64,000 nucleotides of DNA from Dryococelus australis (taxonomy: Eukaryota > Arthropoda > Insecta > Phasmatodea > Phasmatidae). The notes under the pieces were generated by a model. It searched no databases. It had not been told where the DNA came from and worked only from the letters and a program-made list of their open reading frames with translations. Shown here in pieces: positions 35,406-46,030 of the stretch (within the stretch, counting starts at the first letter, position 1; every line of letters begins with the position of its first letter). Location of the stretch: contig CM056993.1 in the NCBI GenBank assembly GCA_029891345.1, positions 105,825,300-105,889,299 on the forward strand. Reading direction: 5' to 3'. The translations under genes were made by a program, and so were the position numbers.

Positions 35406-35810
35406 GTGTATTAAAAATCTGCAACTGTTTAGCTGCGTGTACATTATAATGCATAACATCTTTGGCACCCATTCAAATAAAACACCATTTTTAACAGCAC
35501 TAGTTGTCTCAGCTGGCTGCCAAAATTCCCTAGGCATACCAGTCGCACTTTCTGAGTAGATTTTAACACGGCATAGTTTCGAAACTTTTAATTATGTGCT
35601 AATTGGTCATTACGTGGTACACTCACCAGGTATATTCATTTCATCAAAGACTTCCTTCCATGCTGTGCGTTGGTAATCACGTAAGAGATAATTACAATCG
35701 CTTTTATCCCATAAACATTTGCGTTCATGCATTAAATTTATTAACTTTTCAACATCCATATCTTCAAGTCGTACTATAAAATCCCAACAATATGGGATAG
35801 TGTCGGACAT
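33648..35810 (-). pseudogene. MADF-BESS DNA-binding partner protein of Harbinger, two exons
   Basis: In Harbinger elements a Myb/MADF-type protein binds the element and helps bring the transposase to the nucleus and DNA (family knowledge). Exon 1 (35810-35627) encodes 'DVEKLINLMHERKCLWDKSD' and 'AWKEVFDEMNIP'. It ends at the donor CCTG|GTGAGT. Exon 2 starts at 34498 after 'cattcgtttcag' with VDDLKKKWRGMRDTFGRELK. Together they make one continuous MADF domain (WKEVFDEMNIP-VDDLKKKW). A Ser/Thr/Pro linker follows, then a BESS-type motif ('SQFLMNLLPYL', 'NRKLIARAKLQQVLIEEL') and a Ser/Gln-rich tail ending at 33648. Frameshifts near 34155 and near 34015 now split exon 2 into three frames. The intron (34499-35626) encloses exon 2 of the transposase on the other strand. 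Confidence 0.85.
34499..34526. promoter_or_regulatory. shared bidirectional 3' splice-site segment
   Basis: This 28-bp segment separates exon 2 of the minus-strand gene (from 34498 leftward) from exon 2 of the plus-strand gene (from 34527 rightward). Read on either strand it ends in GTTTCAG or TGTTTCAG. It is therefore the last 28 nt of both introns at once: an imperfect palindrome CTGAAAC...GTTTCAG working as 3' splice site in both directions. The splice sites are predicted from frame continuity, not from transcripts. Confidence 0.75.
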
Positions 35811-35969
35811 CTGATCTACGCGTACGTATTCGCACGACTAACTTTTATGCAGTGTGCGCGCGTTCATTACTTTCCAACAGTTGGGACCGTTCGTACGTAG
35901 TCGTGCGTCTTCGGACGACAGGATTTCGTACGAATACGCATCGAGTGTGCGCGGGGCCTTTAGCTTCGG

Positions 35970-36262
35970 ACGAACTTCCGGCCTCGAATGGAGTATCAGC
36001 CGAGGAGAGCAAGTAAGAGAGGTCCTGGACGGCGCCCATTAAGCCGATGGAGTAAGATGGAGATGGATCAGCGACGGGATGCAATGGCAGAGGGGAAAAA
36101 CAGGAGCTCACAGAGAAAAAAAAATACTCGCCTGCTGACGGCTGCGTCTGCCAGGTTTCCGACGCGCGGACATTTGTGCCGGATCTCACCAGGAAGCGAA
36201 GCCGGTTCATTGTAGTGGGAGGCGTGTAATCCGTCTTACCATTGAGCCACCGCGGTCCCTGA
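35970..36262 (-). repeat. SINE relative, reverse orientation
   Basis: The right edge 'gtgtaatccgtcttaccatt' followed by 'gagccaccgcggtccc' is the reverse of a tRNA-like SINE head with the same start (GGGRCCGCGGTGG) as SINE family 1. 'aagccggttcattgtagtgg' covers a damaged B-box region. The body is diverged. It sits between the Harbinger element and the solo LTR. Confidence 0.55.
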
Positions 36263-36279
36263 ATGGGCGTGTCACATTC

Positions 36280-37023
36280 ACGTTGTAGCGGGCTCCAGGG
36301 GGCCCGAACACCACAACTTAGAAGTTAACCTTACATGTACTATGGATTTCAACAACGGCCCCCTGTTTTAATAACACCTCGAGTGACCTAGTAACGAGAG
36401 AGTATAAAGGCGAGAGCCACGCTCCCCTCCCCCCTCCTCCCCTATGGCAGACGACGACGTGTGAGGCGACAATGTTAGTGTCAATTAGACACAGAAGAAC
36501 GCTGAGGTCCAGGGCGCGCTGGGCCATCCACGAGATACGTCTTACTGGTGAGCATAAGTCCGACTAGGCGGTAAGGTGGCATTCCCTTTATCGAGACCCC
36601 GTAATTAAAGAAATATCACGTGGAAAAGCTAGAGTCTATTGCGAAGCTATATTCTTGTATCCGTTTAAATACTTGTTAACTTGTTGTTCGTGTAGCTCTA
36701 TACCATGTATCATATCAGTAAGGCAGTTCACCGTTTTGTATAATTGTAAACCTCTCGTGTTTAAGTATAATATTTGCAGACGGAGTTAGTGGATTGTAGA
36801 GAGAGATATTGTAATAGTGTTTCAAGTTTGTGTTACGTTCAGTTAAAGAGTTGTCATAAATATGTTTCGTAGAATCCTCTTTTCTTTATTAATAGTCACT
36901 AGCAGTTATTAGTCCCCTGTAGAACCTGGCCTACTGGAGAAAGTCTTGTGAGGAGAGAAGGATTGAGAATAGCAGGAATAGTATTATATTATTAGTGATA
37001 CGTAGGCAAGAGCGTAACAACGT
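36280..37023 (+). mobile_element. solo LTR, Ty3/Gypsy-type fossil
   Basis: The LTR itself is 36284-37019 (736 bp), beginning TGTAGCGG and ending CGTAACA, with a 4-bp flanking duplication ACGT on each side (36280-36283 and 37020-37023). A TATA-like 'agagtataaaggcg' lies at about 36400. No internal gag-pol or second LTR is present, so the copy is a solo LTR left by recombination. A 4-bp duplication and TGT...ACA ends fit Ty3/Gypsy. The exact duplication suggests moderate to young age. Confidence 0.8.
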
Positions 37024-37170
37024 GCAAGTTTGCGTTGGCTCCGCCTTTACGTGGGGCCGTTAACACGCGACGGTTCTAAAAATAATTCATATATGCATTA
37101 TTTCAACCGGAGTAAGAGGATACTGAGAAAAGAAGAACGTCGCCCAGTTTCTGAATACAGGCAACGCGCT

Positions 37171-37531
37171 TAAAGGCCATTGGTCCATGAAAGCAGTATA
37201 TTTATATGGTTTTTGTCATAACTTTTTTCACAGCGGATTTTTCAAAAATTTTGGCTCGACAAGAAATAAATAACAACTTTAAGCGCCTTCTTACATTATT
37301 CACTATGTTCGTTATTCTCGGAGCACAGATTGCAGATAAGAAAACAAAAAGTCTTTATTTTCTTCCATAAGTGCTCCGAGAATAATGAAGGCAGTGAATA
37401 TCTAACAACGTAAGAAAGTGCTAAAAGTTGTTATTTGCATCTTGTCGAGCCAAAAATGTTGACAAACCCTTTGGAAAACGGGTTATGACAGAAATTACAT
37501 AAATATGCTGCTTTCATGCACCAATGGCCTT
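37171..37531. mobile_element. foldback MITE with arms of about 165 bp
   Basis: The left arm (37171-37338) begins TAAAGGCCATTGGTCCATGA; the right arm (37366-37531) read on the minus strand begins AAGGCCATTGGTGCATGAAA. The match continues through 'tttggctcgacaag' and 'ttattctcggagcac' to a short loop, so nearly the whole 361-bp element folds into one hairpin. TTA at both outer edges could be the target duplication. Non-coding; possibly a source of small RNAs. Confidence 0.85.
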
Positions 37532-39176
37532 ACAGGCGTTTACTACGCATAATTCAGCAGCAAGTTCTCCCCTCGCCCTTTTCTCAACAGATCTCTTAAC
37601 TGTGTTGTTTACTTTAATAGTTAGAGCTTTTTAATTTCTTTTATTTTCATTTAGATTTCTCAGAAGGGGATTATTTATAAAACGAAATAACAACGTACCG
37701 CATACTGGCATCTTAACGCCTCAATTTCGTACAAACGGAAGACTGTATACGATAAAAAAAAGTTATCAAATTTGGGTACAAAAGTATACTTGTCATATCA
37801 ATACGTAAATACGATGTGTGTGGAGTAAAATATGACATCTAGAGGAGTTATCCTGTAAAAAAACTTAACTACAATAAATGTTTTTTTGTTTCTCTTCTTA
37901 ACCACCTCTTAGAGAATAAAGTACTAAAGAACCGATAATTATCTCTAAGAGAACAATCTCTGCTTGGATACCTTCCTACTATGCGTGTAAAGGATGAGCC
38001 ACTAGTAAGTTCAGTAACTACTGCACAGCGGGAAATATTTCAATGATGAGATGCAAAGTAGTAGCGGAAAATCCGTCAAGCGAAGGGGAGACTGAAAGGT
38101 GCTAATTCACTTTGCTCCTCGCATCTTACGAAAATCATCGAAAAAATTTTCGGGCCACACAAAATTCGTGTCAACGAAAATATTTGAGTACGCTTAATCT
38201 AAGTGTCTACTTGAAAAAAAAATACTTTTATCGTAGCAAACTCGGATACCGACGACCTAATTTATTCCAATCACAAACAAATAATTCGCTTGCAACTGAA
38301 TCCGTAAGTGGGAACTTTCACTTCCAGGAAGGCCCATATTTTGTATTTAATTCCCTGCTTGCCTATTCCTTGAAAAAAAAAAGTTTGGCTGAACGGCAGC
38401 GCTCGTATATATTTACAAGACGGCGCGTTAACTGCCTGTGTAAATATCTGGGCGAGGACTATGATAAACACACCGCGTCTTAATGCGTGGGATTGCTATG
38501 TGACGTCGCTTTGTTTTGCAACCCCTCACAACAGCCACAATAACATCTTGCCCAAGGGATGTAGGGAGACTAGGGGATACGAAAAATAACAAACACTCCC
38601 ACGTTACCCTTCTGAGAATCGTGTGACTCTTCTAAGGGTCGCCACCGTGTTTTTCAAAAAAAAAATTGCCTTTTGGGATACACTGCCTGTCACTTCGAGA
38701 ATGTGCCACAGATAGTAATAAAAGAAAAAGAAGATGGGAGACCCTATTGCTCATCAAACGCCCTACTTTCGTGGGAGGGGGCGGGGTTATTAAAGAAAAC
38801 AGCGAAACGTCCTTCCAACAACCAAGAGAAATTTTGTGTGATCACCAAACGGTTTCGAAGACTGCTCTCTGACACTTAGCTCCACGCAGATTACACAGGA
38901 TTAATTCCACGAAAGTAATTATATATTTTATTAAATATATTAAGCGAAAAACTCCCCTTTACATCTCTCGCCCGTTTCACAAACGAAAGTAAATTGCCCG
39001 TTAACATACATAAATCGAACTATACTTTTCGATATATAAATGCAGGCGGTGATTGAAATAGTGCTTCCTTTTTTTTTTTTTTACGGAATTTTAATGAAAT
39101 TTGTTTAAGTACACAAAAATAATGGTAAATTTCACATATTATATATAAAAAAAGACACGTAACCTGTGAAGTCGCG
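37532..39176. other. AT-rich intergenic sequence
   Basis: No gene recognised. The 123-codon frame at 38112-38483 contains long Lys/Asn runs from A-rich DNA and overlaps open frames on the other strand. Confidence 0.45.
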
Positions 39177-39188
39177 TGTGTGTGTGTG

Positions 39189-39241
<53 letters not shown>
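39177..39241. repeat. (GT)n(AT)n microsatellite
   Basis: About eight GT/GC dinucleotides are followed by about 22 TA dinucleotides, directly abutting the left end of a family-C MITE whose target site is TA. Confidence 0.95.
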
Positions 39242-39475
39242 TGTTCAAGGTAAAGTGAGCACTTTTGAGGCCCTTGTTACTTTTCTCTTTCAGTTATTTT
39301 TTTTATTATTTAACCACCTTTTCTAAAATAAAAATGTCATGTTTGTAATAAACACAGTGTTTATATTCTATTACACTCGGAAGTTAATGTCTAAAGCTAA
39401 CATAAAATATATTTGACTATTATTCCAAATGAGAGAGCTTTCAAAAGTACTCACTTTACTGTGAATAACATATAT
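39240..39475 (+). mobile_element. MITE family C, copy inside a TA microsatellite
   Basis: Left end ACTGTTCAAGGTAAAGTGAG, right end 'aaaagtactcactttactgt' then 'gaataacatata'. The interior matches the 41767 copy ('ccaccttttctaaaataaaa', 'cactcggaagttaatgt'). About 235 bp. Confidence 0.8.
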
Positions 39476-39521
39476 AGGCCTATATATATAATAACATATA
39501 TAGGCCTATATATATAATACT
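39469..39521. repeat. tandem 27-bp duplication at the MITE edge
   Basis: 'acatatataggcctatat' plus 'atataata' occurs twice in direct succession and is itself palindromic around AGGCCT. Confidence 0.85.
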
Positions 39522-40243
39522 CAGATGCGTAAATTACTTATTCTTAAATAAATAGTTGTTTGCAGTGGAAAATAAAATTATTTTCAAAACAAAACGCAAG
39601 TAATGAGAAAACGTTCTTGATGTTCTTTATATTTGCTGGATTTTTATTTTATTTTAAAACTATGAATGGTGAAACTGAGACATTCTGATTGAGTTTCGTT
39701 CAGGCATTTCGTAAATGACCTATCTATAAAATCAAATGCGATTCTGAGTACTGGTTTTCTTCTCATCTTTGTTAAATATTTCAGTACAAATGTTATTTAT
39801 ACAGTATGATAACCGCAGTGGCAATTGTGTGAATTATGTGAGAAATGCCAAATCGCAAATTACACAAATACTGTACCCAAGAACGGCAATTGTGAGCTTA
39901 CCTCAATTGAAATAAATCTCCAATTTCATACATCACGTTACTTTATCGTAAGCTGATCTGCTTGTGACATGGTATTGACGTAATTACACTCGGAAGGCCC
40001 GACCCAATCAAAAGTTGAAACATCTGCAGTGAAAAATTAAATACGACACGGAAAGTACAGTTAAGTCTTAAATGCGTAGATTCCAACGGAATTCTTACAT
40101 TGCGTGGCATTGCAAGGAAAAAAGTATTTCAAATAATAGTAGTTTTTGTCGTGACATACAAGGTAAGTGTTCACATTAAGCTGTAAGAAAAAACTGACAC
40201 TGAAGAACTCCAAAATACTTCATATAATTTTCGTATTTGTTAA
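39522..40243. other. AT-rich intergenic sequence
   Basis: Nothing recognised. Confidence 0.5.
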
Positions 40244-40432
40244 GAACCCCCGTGGCGCAGTCGGTTGGTGAGCCACTGATCTGGGATGCGGGAGGCCTTG
40301 GGTTCGAATCCTGGGCAAGGCATGGGCTCTAAATTAAGCTAGGTTATAAGTTAGTCTGTAAGCCGTCCCCTGCCAAACCCCCAAGCATGAAGTCGTGGGA
40401 CGTTAAAACGCCCTCTACGATAAAAAATTTAC
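40244..40432 (+). repeat. tRNA-derived SINE, third family, complete
   Basis: The head CCCCGTGGCGCAGTCGGTTG contains the A box and CTTGGGTTCGAATCCTGGGC the B box at normal spacing. The body ends in 'gaagtcgtgggacgttaaaa' and an A/T-rich tail 'gataaaaaattt'. This is the best preserved polymerase III promoter in the window. The tRNA-like part no longer closes an acceptor stem, so it is not called a tRNA gene. Confidence 0.8.
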
Positions 40433-41766
40433 ATTGAAATATTAATTAGGTCAGTTATATTATTGGTCAGTATTGTGTCCTTATTTTTAAAATTTCCGGT
40501 TTACAAATTCTAATTGGAAAGGAAGTTCGTTTGTTTTTAACTGTCTCTTAAATTCTTCCTTTGCTGCCTGTTGATTGATCCCGTTACAATCGCTTGGTAG
40601 CAGAAACTTAAATTATTTCACTAATAATTCTGAATAAAATATTTAAGCATAATGATCTTAGAATGTTAACTTTTTTAAATATAGCGACAGTTAAATGCGT
40701 AGTAACATTTAATCTTGTCAATAAAAACTCCGGTGCAATATAGCACGTGTGGTTTAGTTTATTTGCGCGCACAAATACCAACATAGTACCTCAGGAAAAC
40801 TGATATTGAGAAAAAATATTCCAATGGGAGATATTAGAGATTTCATTTTCTCATTACCGAAGTAATTTGTAGATTATAGCTAATAGAAATGGTTCTCTGT
40901 GTGGCAACAGAGAATTCGTTATGAGAGTGTGTAGCCTATACTTAAGAAACGAAACTTGTGAAGTAATAGGCTCTATACTTTGAAAATCAGCGGCCAAGAT
41001 CATTCGATACAACATGCATCGTACAATAGCTCAGCAACAAAGATGCGAGTTATTCACTGTTAATCGATCACTTCCGAAATACCTGCGTAGTTTTTTTCTG
41101 ACTATTGTATATTTTGTAAGGTAGAATAATTCACGTACAAAATTGTCTTTGCCTAGAATAGTTAGTGCACCGCGTTTACTTTAACACGCATTTTGTGCAG
41201 CCTAAAAAAACAAGTGTTAAGTCTTTTCATGTTTAAACGCTAGAATACATGGTGGCAGTCAGCGAACCTACGTTGGATATTTCTCAATTGGATTATAGTT
41301 GTCACAAGGTGGAAAGGAAGAGATATGCTATTTTTATTAATTGTTTACTATATTTAAAACGATGCTGTAACAGTTTTGAAAAGTCAAAAATTTAGGGATC
41401 CACGCTCGAGGAACTCTGTAAAATATCAAGAGAGATGAAGAAATTTTACTATGTGAAATACAAACATGGTGCATTAAACTGAGTGTCAATGTTGAGGTTT
41501 AAAGATGTACCATCGCCAGACATTAAATGTGCAGACATCATGTAGTTTGTGTACAGTGTGAGAACATAAAAGAGTTGTAACACACACGCACACACGCACT
41601 GCGGTGACTGTTCAACAGATGCGTCCGACGTCCTTGAGGACGTATACAGCCCGTCAAATAAACAGACCTTTGGTGGGAAAGACGCGCAAGCGAGGGTGTG
41701 TAGGGGCAGGTCATGCGCAACCAAGGCGGAGCTATGGCCATTTTACAATTAGCAGTTTTAGTTTAC
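40433..41766. other. AT-rich intergenic sequence
   Basis: No gene recognised. A short (CA)n-like stretch occurs at about 41582. Confidence 0.5.
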
Positions 41767-41983
41767 TATAAGCTGTTCACGGTAAAGTGAGCACTTTTCA
41801 GCCATTCCTTACCCTTTAACCACCTTTTAAAATAAATATTGTCATGTAAGTAATAAACGCAGCGTGTATATTTCACCGCACTCGGAAGTTAATGTACAAG
41901 GCTGAAATAAAATACATTAATTGACTACTATTCAAAATGAGACAGCTTTCAAAAGTGCTCACTTTACCATTAATATCCTATAT
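41767..41983 (+). mobile_element. MITE family C, full copy
   Basis: Ends ATAAGCTGTTCACGGTAAAG and 'aaaagtgctcactttaccat' then 'taatatcctata'. About 217 bp, non-coding, the cleanest copy of family C here. Confidence 0.85.
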
Positions 41984-42549
41984 ATGGACACGTGACCCGA
42001 TTTAGTATACTAAAATAAAAACTTATTAGGTAGTTTAGTGTTCAGTTTTTAGTGTGTAACGAAACTTACTAAATACTAATTTACGAAATCCCAAATCACC
42101 GGTATATTGGTTTTGACCTATTGTGGCAAAGAATACTGTGGAGTTGACTTTATAACATACACATACGAAAATATATTTTGTGAATTTACGTTAGTGAATA
42201 AATATCTATTTAAGTAATTAACGTAAGCATGAATTTAACTCTAGTGACACGTAATGGAATGTGATACATTTTAATGCAATCGTAACCAATAAATGTACCG
42301 TATACATGCGTTTATTTCCGTATAAATAATTATATAATTATTTATAAGAGTATCGTGAAAATGCCATGCTAAATACAAATACGCATGTACAGTATACAGA
42401 ATGCAGAGTTGCAGACTACAACATCGCTGGACAGATAGCACTATCGTGGTAAAAAAAGTGACTATCGACAGAGTTCCAGTTGAACCATACTGAACAACGA
42501 AATTGCCTATTGGAACACGGCTTAAGTATATACCTCATTCTTCCTAGCA
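41984..42549. other. AT-rich intergenic sequence
   Basis: Contains a 24-bp perfect palindrome centred near 42333 (ATAAATAATTAT and its complement). No gene. Confidence 0.5.
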
Positions 42550-42668
42550 GTATTTCCCTATACTGGGTGCACCCCTGACTTTGTGCTCGTTAAAATATAT
42601 GCAGTTAGGGGCGGTGACATTTTTCAAAGGTTTATTTCGAAAGTGCTGAGACAACCGTGAACAGTCTT
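42550..42668 (-). mobile_element. MITE family A, end fragment
   Basis: 'ctcgttaaaatatatgcagt', 'tttttcaaaggtttatttcg' and 'caaccgtgaacagtcttta' match the right end of the reverse-oriented copies at 26.3 and 52.1 kb. Confidence 0.75.
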
Positions 42669-42849
42669 TACGTCTTGCAATGCTGCTTAATCGTAAGAGT
42701 ACAGGAAGAGCCGAAAGTCCCATTACCCCCAACGTATTTTGCTCACATTCATGTGTTATATTAATGCGTGAATATAGTGTTATAAAGGAGACTGCACTTG
42801 GTCATATTTGACCACTGAAAACAACTTTGTCGCAGTGTGTCTGTACGCC

Positions 42850-43910
42850 GACATTTTCATAGCAGATGATTATTCGCGTTTGTTGATTTTGAAAAAGAAT
42901 TCTACATAGTTGATAGATGCACAATGCGGACTATAATGAAGCAGAAAGGTTACCTTCCTTATCTAATAACAGTCATTAGAAAGAAGCATGTATAGTGGAA
43001 CAAAGTTATGCATGACGTTAGATTCCCATAAGTCTCAATCAATAGCAACAAGTCAAGGCTTGAAACAAGGTTGTAGCTTATCCCCCCTACTTTATTTAAC
43101 ATGTATATGAATAGTATCTTAAATGACTGGATATCGATAATAACTTCAGGAATTAAGATAAATCGTAACAGATACGTCAATACATTATTGTTTGCAGATG
43201 ATCAACTTATAATACAGGATAATGAAAACGACCTTCAAAGATCTCTACACCATTTAAATCAGTTGTGTAAGAATTACAATATGGAAATTTCAAAGAAGAA
43301 GACAAAAGTTATGGCTTTCAAAGGAAAAAAAATCCAGTTAGGAAAAAAATATGTAGCCTATAGATTATTTACCCATAGAACAGGTTTCGCATTTCAACTA
43401 TTTAGGTTGTGACATTGACTATGATAGAGAACATGACATTGACAACAAATTACACAAATTTGGAAATATATGCGGGACAATAGAAGGGACATTAAAAAAT
43501 AAGACAAGGTAAGATACTATGCTAAAATTCTACAAAATAATGGCGGTGCCCGTTCTTACTTATGGCTGTGAAAACTGGGTCCCCACTCTCAAGGAGAGGT
43601 TTAAAATACAAGCCACTGAAATGAAATTTTTAGGGGGGTTAAAGGATGTACGGAGTTCGATCGATTGAAAAATGAGGATATAAGGCAGAAATTTAATATA
43701 TATATATATACTTAATTATAAAATTGATCAGTATAGACAAGAATGGAAGGAATAGATCACACGAATGGGTGAGAGAAATCTTACAAAGGAGATAACACTC
43801 TATAATCCTAGAGCCAAAAGGGATGTTGGTCGACCAAGAAGAAGATCGAACGAAGTATGAAGCCAGAACAGGCAGTGGCATAGTCCATGAAGTGTAGAAG
43901 AAGAAGGAGA
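42850..43910 (+). pseudogene. non-LTR retrotransposon (LINE) reverse transcriptase remnant
   Basis: A 5'-truncated LINE reading frame in pieces. 'FVDFEKEFYIVDR' (42877) is the palm segment before the catalytic loop, 'LFNMYMNSILNDWI' (43093) precedes it, and 'LLFADDQLIIQDNENDLQRS' (43185) contains the FADD catalytic motif with both Asp. 'YNMEISKKKTKVMAF' (43280), 'LGCDIDYDREHDIDNKLHKF' (43405), 'FYKIMAVPVLTYGCENW' (43525) and 'KRDVGRPRRRS' (43810) follow in family order. Several stops and frame changes separate them. The endonuclease domain is absent, as is usual for copies that were incompletely reverse-transcribed. The clade was not assigned. Confidence 0.85.
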
Positions 43911-46030
43911 TGATTATTCGCCTCTAAGAGCGATATGGAATTCTCAACATTGCTTGGGTGGTGGAATCAAATGCATATCGAACGACGTATTTAAGTTGAT
44001 AAACCTTCCCATAATGGTTGGTAAACCTCATTAAGATAATATTGCACGCTCGTCCGATAAAATCACTTTACCTTGCGCAGAAAAGGTTTGAAAGGTATCA
44101 AGAAATCGTACACAATCTTCGTTCCATCTCATCACATCATTACCACTCGATTCGTTTACGAAAGAAGGTTTGTGTGACTTTAAAACCCACATCTTTCAAC
44201 GTGTGTCTTCTTGAGGTTGTGATCGTAAACCCCCAGCTCGTGTGATCGCTTACGAGGTGAAGATTCGGCTGACGCAGCAGTCCCAGCACTAGATGCGTCT
44301 CTCATTTATGGTCTTCCTGAGTGTGACTTGAGATGAAACCTGTTTTAAAATAACCTTTCTCCCCCGTTGCAATGAAATACATTTGAATTTCTCTCTTCGA
44401 TTTCCCTGCGAGCGGCCGTTCGTGAACCCAAGTGCTCGTTACGAGCCGTTTTCTCAAAGTATATTTTGACTCAACGGCCATAGTTTATAAGTAAGTATGT
44501 CATCACCTACAACAAAAGAAACGCCAATCAACAGGATAAAATTATACTCATTGGCCATATTCTATTCATCTACAACAAATATGTGTAATCCACAGTACTT
44601 TTCACTCATAGCGTACATAAATATTCCCCACGACGAGAATAACACCTTTGCTTGAAAAATTGTTACTGAGAAAATAATTTCCTCGTATTTACAGATCGAA
44701 TTTTGGTGCATATACAGCTCTATCAGAGAAGTCATTAAAATTAAATCGTACTAATATTTATAATAGTATAAAACAGAAAAGGTTAAATTGATATTATTTT
44801 TGTAGAATATATCTATAAGCGGTGCTGAATAAATAATTATAATTTCGTTGTAATTTATTCACTTGTGCAGGCTCCTGGCCAATCAGATTTTACCTACGTC
44901 ATATGATGTAAAGTAATTTCTCTGTAAAACACCGCATAATTTTTAACAAGAAGGTAAAGATTAAAATGATCAATCATATACGCACAAAATCATACTAAAA
45001 TATGTCAAACAAAAAAGAGGAAATAATTATTTTCTTCTACCAGTGTTAAGTAAATTCCCTCCAAGCGAATCATCTTCCTTTAGAATTTATTACACAATTG
45101 CTTAGATGGAGACAGTTATCAACAAACTTATCACGAAAACGGGTGATACAAATCACGCGAAATTACGTGAAATAAATAATCCCTTCAACCTCGACGATTT
45201 TATATCCTAAGAAAGGAAATGTTAAACAAATTTCATATGCATCTAGCAAATACATTTTTTTTTATACAAACGAAATGCAAATGAATTATTTTCATTACTT
45301 GCATTGCAAGCAAAATACAAGAATATCAATGTTATTACAGTATTGGGACAAAAAGTCAAACCAAATTTATTCCAAAACATTTCATTTCATCCAAATTGCT
45401 GTTAAATAATTAGTTTTGTCGTCATTACGACCTCGAATTAATAAAATCATGCCCTACTGGCACACCAAAAAGAGGGACGGGTATGTAGACATATAAATAT
45501 TTAATAATACTAAAATAGGTACAAATATACAAATACATGCATATATAAAAGCATGCATATACAAATTGTTATTGTAACTGTGTTACAGTGGTTGGAAGGT
45601 GATTCCTGATTAAAAGACATGTAAAAAAACTTTATACGATTTGTGGACTCAAACAATGATTAAGGGCGTTTTTCACTTTTCAAATTGGGAAAATAACGAA
45701 TATGTATATAAATATATCGGAAACTATTAAAAATGAAAGAAAACATGTTCACACAACGTATAAAAAGAAAGATCATCTGACTCTGGAAAGTTCTTTGTAA
45801 AAAAATATCCACAGCCACAGTCAGAAACCAAATAAGGATTGTTACTCTCACATCGCCGTGATTGTAGTAGCCCTGCGTATTTGCTCACATTACAAGACAG
45901 GTTTCTAATTACCATGTTTTCTAGAAAAAAAGAAAGGATGCTTTGTTAATCTCTAACCATTTCCGTTTACGAGAAAACAGCGCCCAGAAATAAAGACGGT
46001 TGTCCAATACCTCGCAGGTAGGCAAACTGA
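43911..46030. other. AT-rich intergenic sequence
   Basis: No gene, RNA or element recognised over about 2.1 kb. Confidence 0.5.

Larger units (their letters stand above)
33077..35958. mobile_element. PIF/Harbinger DNA transposon, 2.9 kb, both genes present
   Basis: The ends are GGCTGCGCGCACACTGGATG on the left and, read on the minus strand, GGCCCCGCGCACACTCGATG on the right, inverted repeats of about 25 bp with three mismatches. TTT flanks both sides (33074-33076 and 35959-35961), within the TTA/TWA-like 3-bp duplication expected of the superfamily. It carries the two classic Harbinger genes on opposite strands: a DDE transposase and a MADF-BESS DNA-binding partner. Both contain one intron and both are now damaged (two stops and at least two frameshifts), so the copy is dead but not old: exons, splice sites and ends are all still readable. 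Confidence 0.9.

Noticed and set aside
38112-38483. 123-codon frame rich in Lys and Asn
   Set aside because: Composition follows from A-rich DNA; no family and an overlapping opposite frame.
39177-39241. CRISPR-like or regulatory array
   Set aside because: It is a plain GT/TA microsatellite; no CRISPR repeat-spacer pattern exists anywhere in the window, as expected for a eukaryote.
40244-40320. Possible tRNA gene (clear A and B boxes)
   Set aside because: The acceptor stem does not pair and the sequence continues into a SINE body and A/T tail; called a SINE. The same holds for the A/B-box pairs near 26530, 30830 and 55106.
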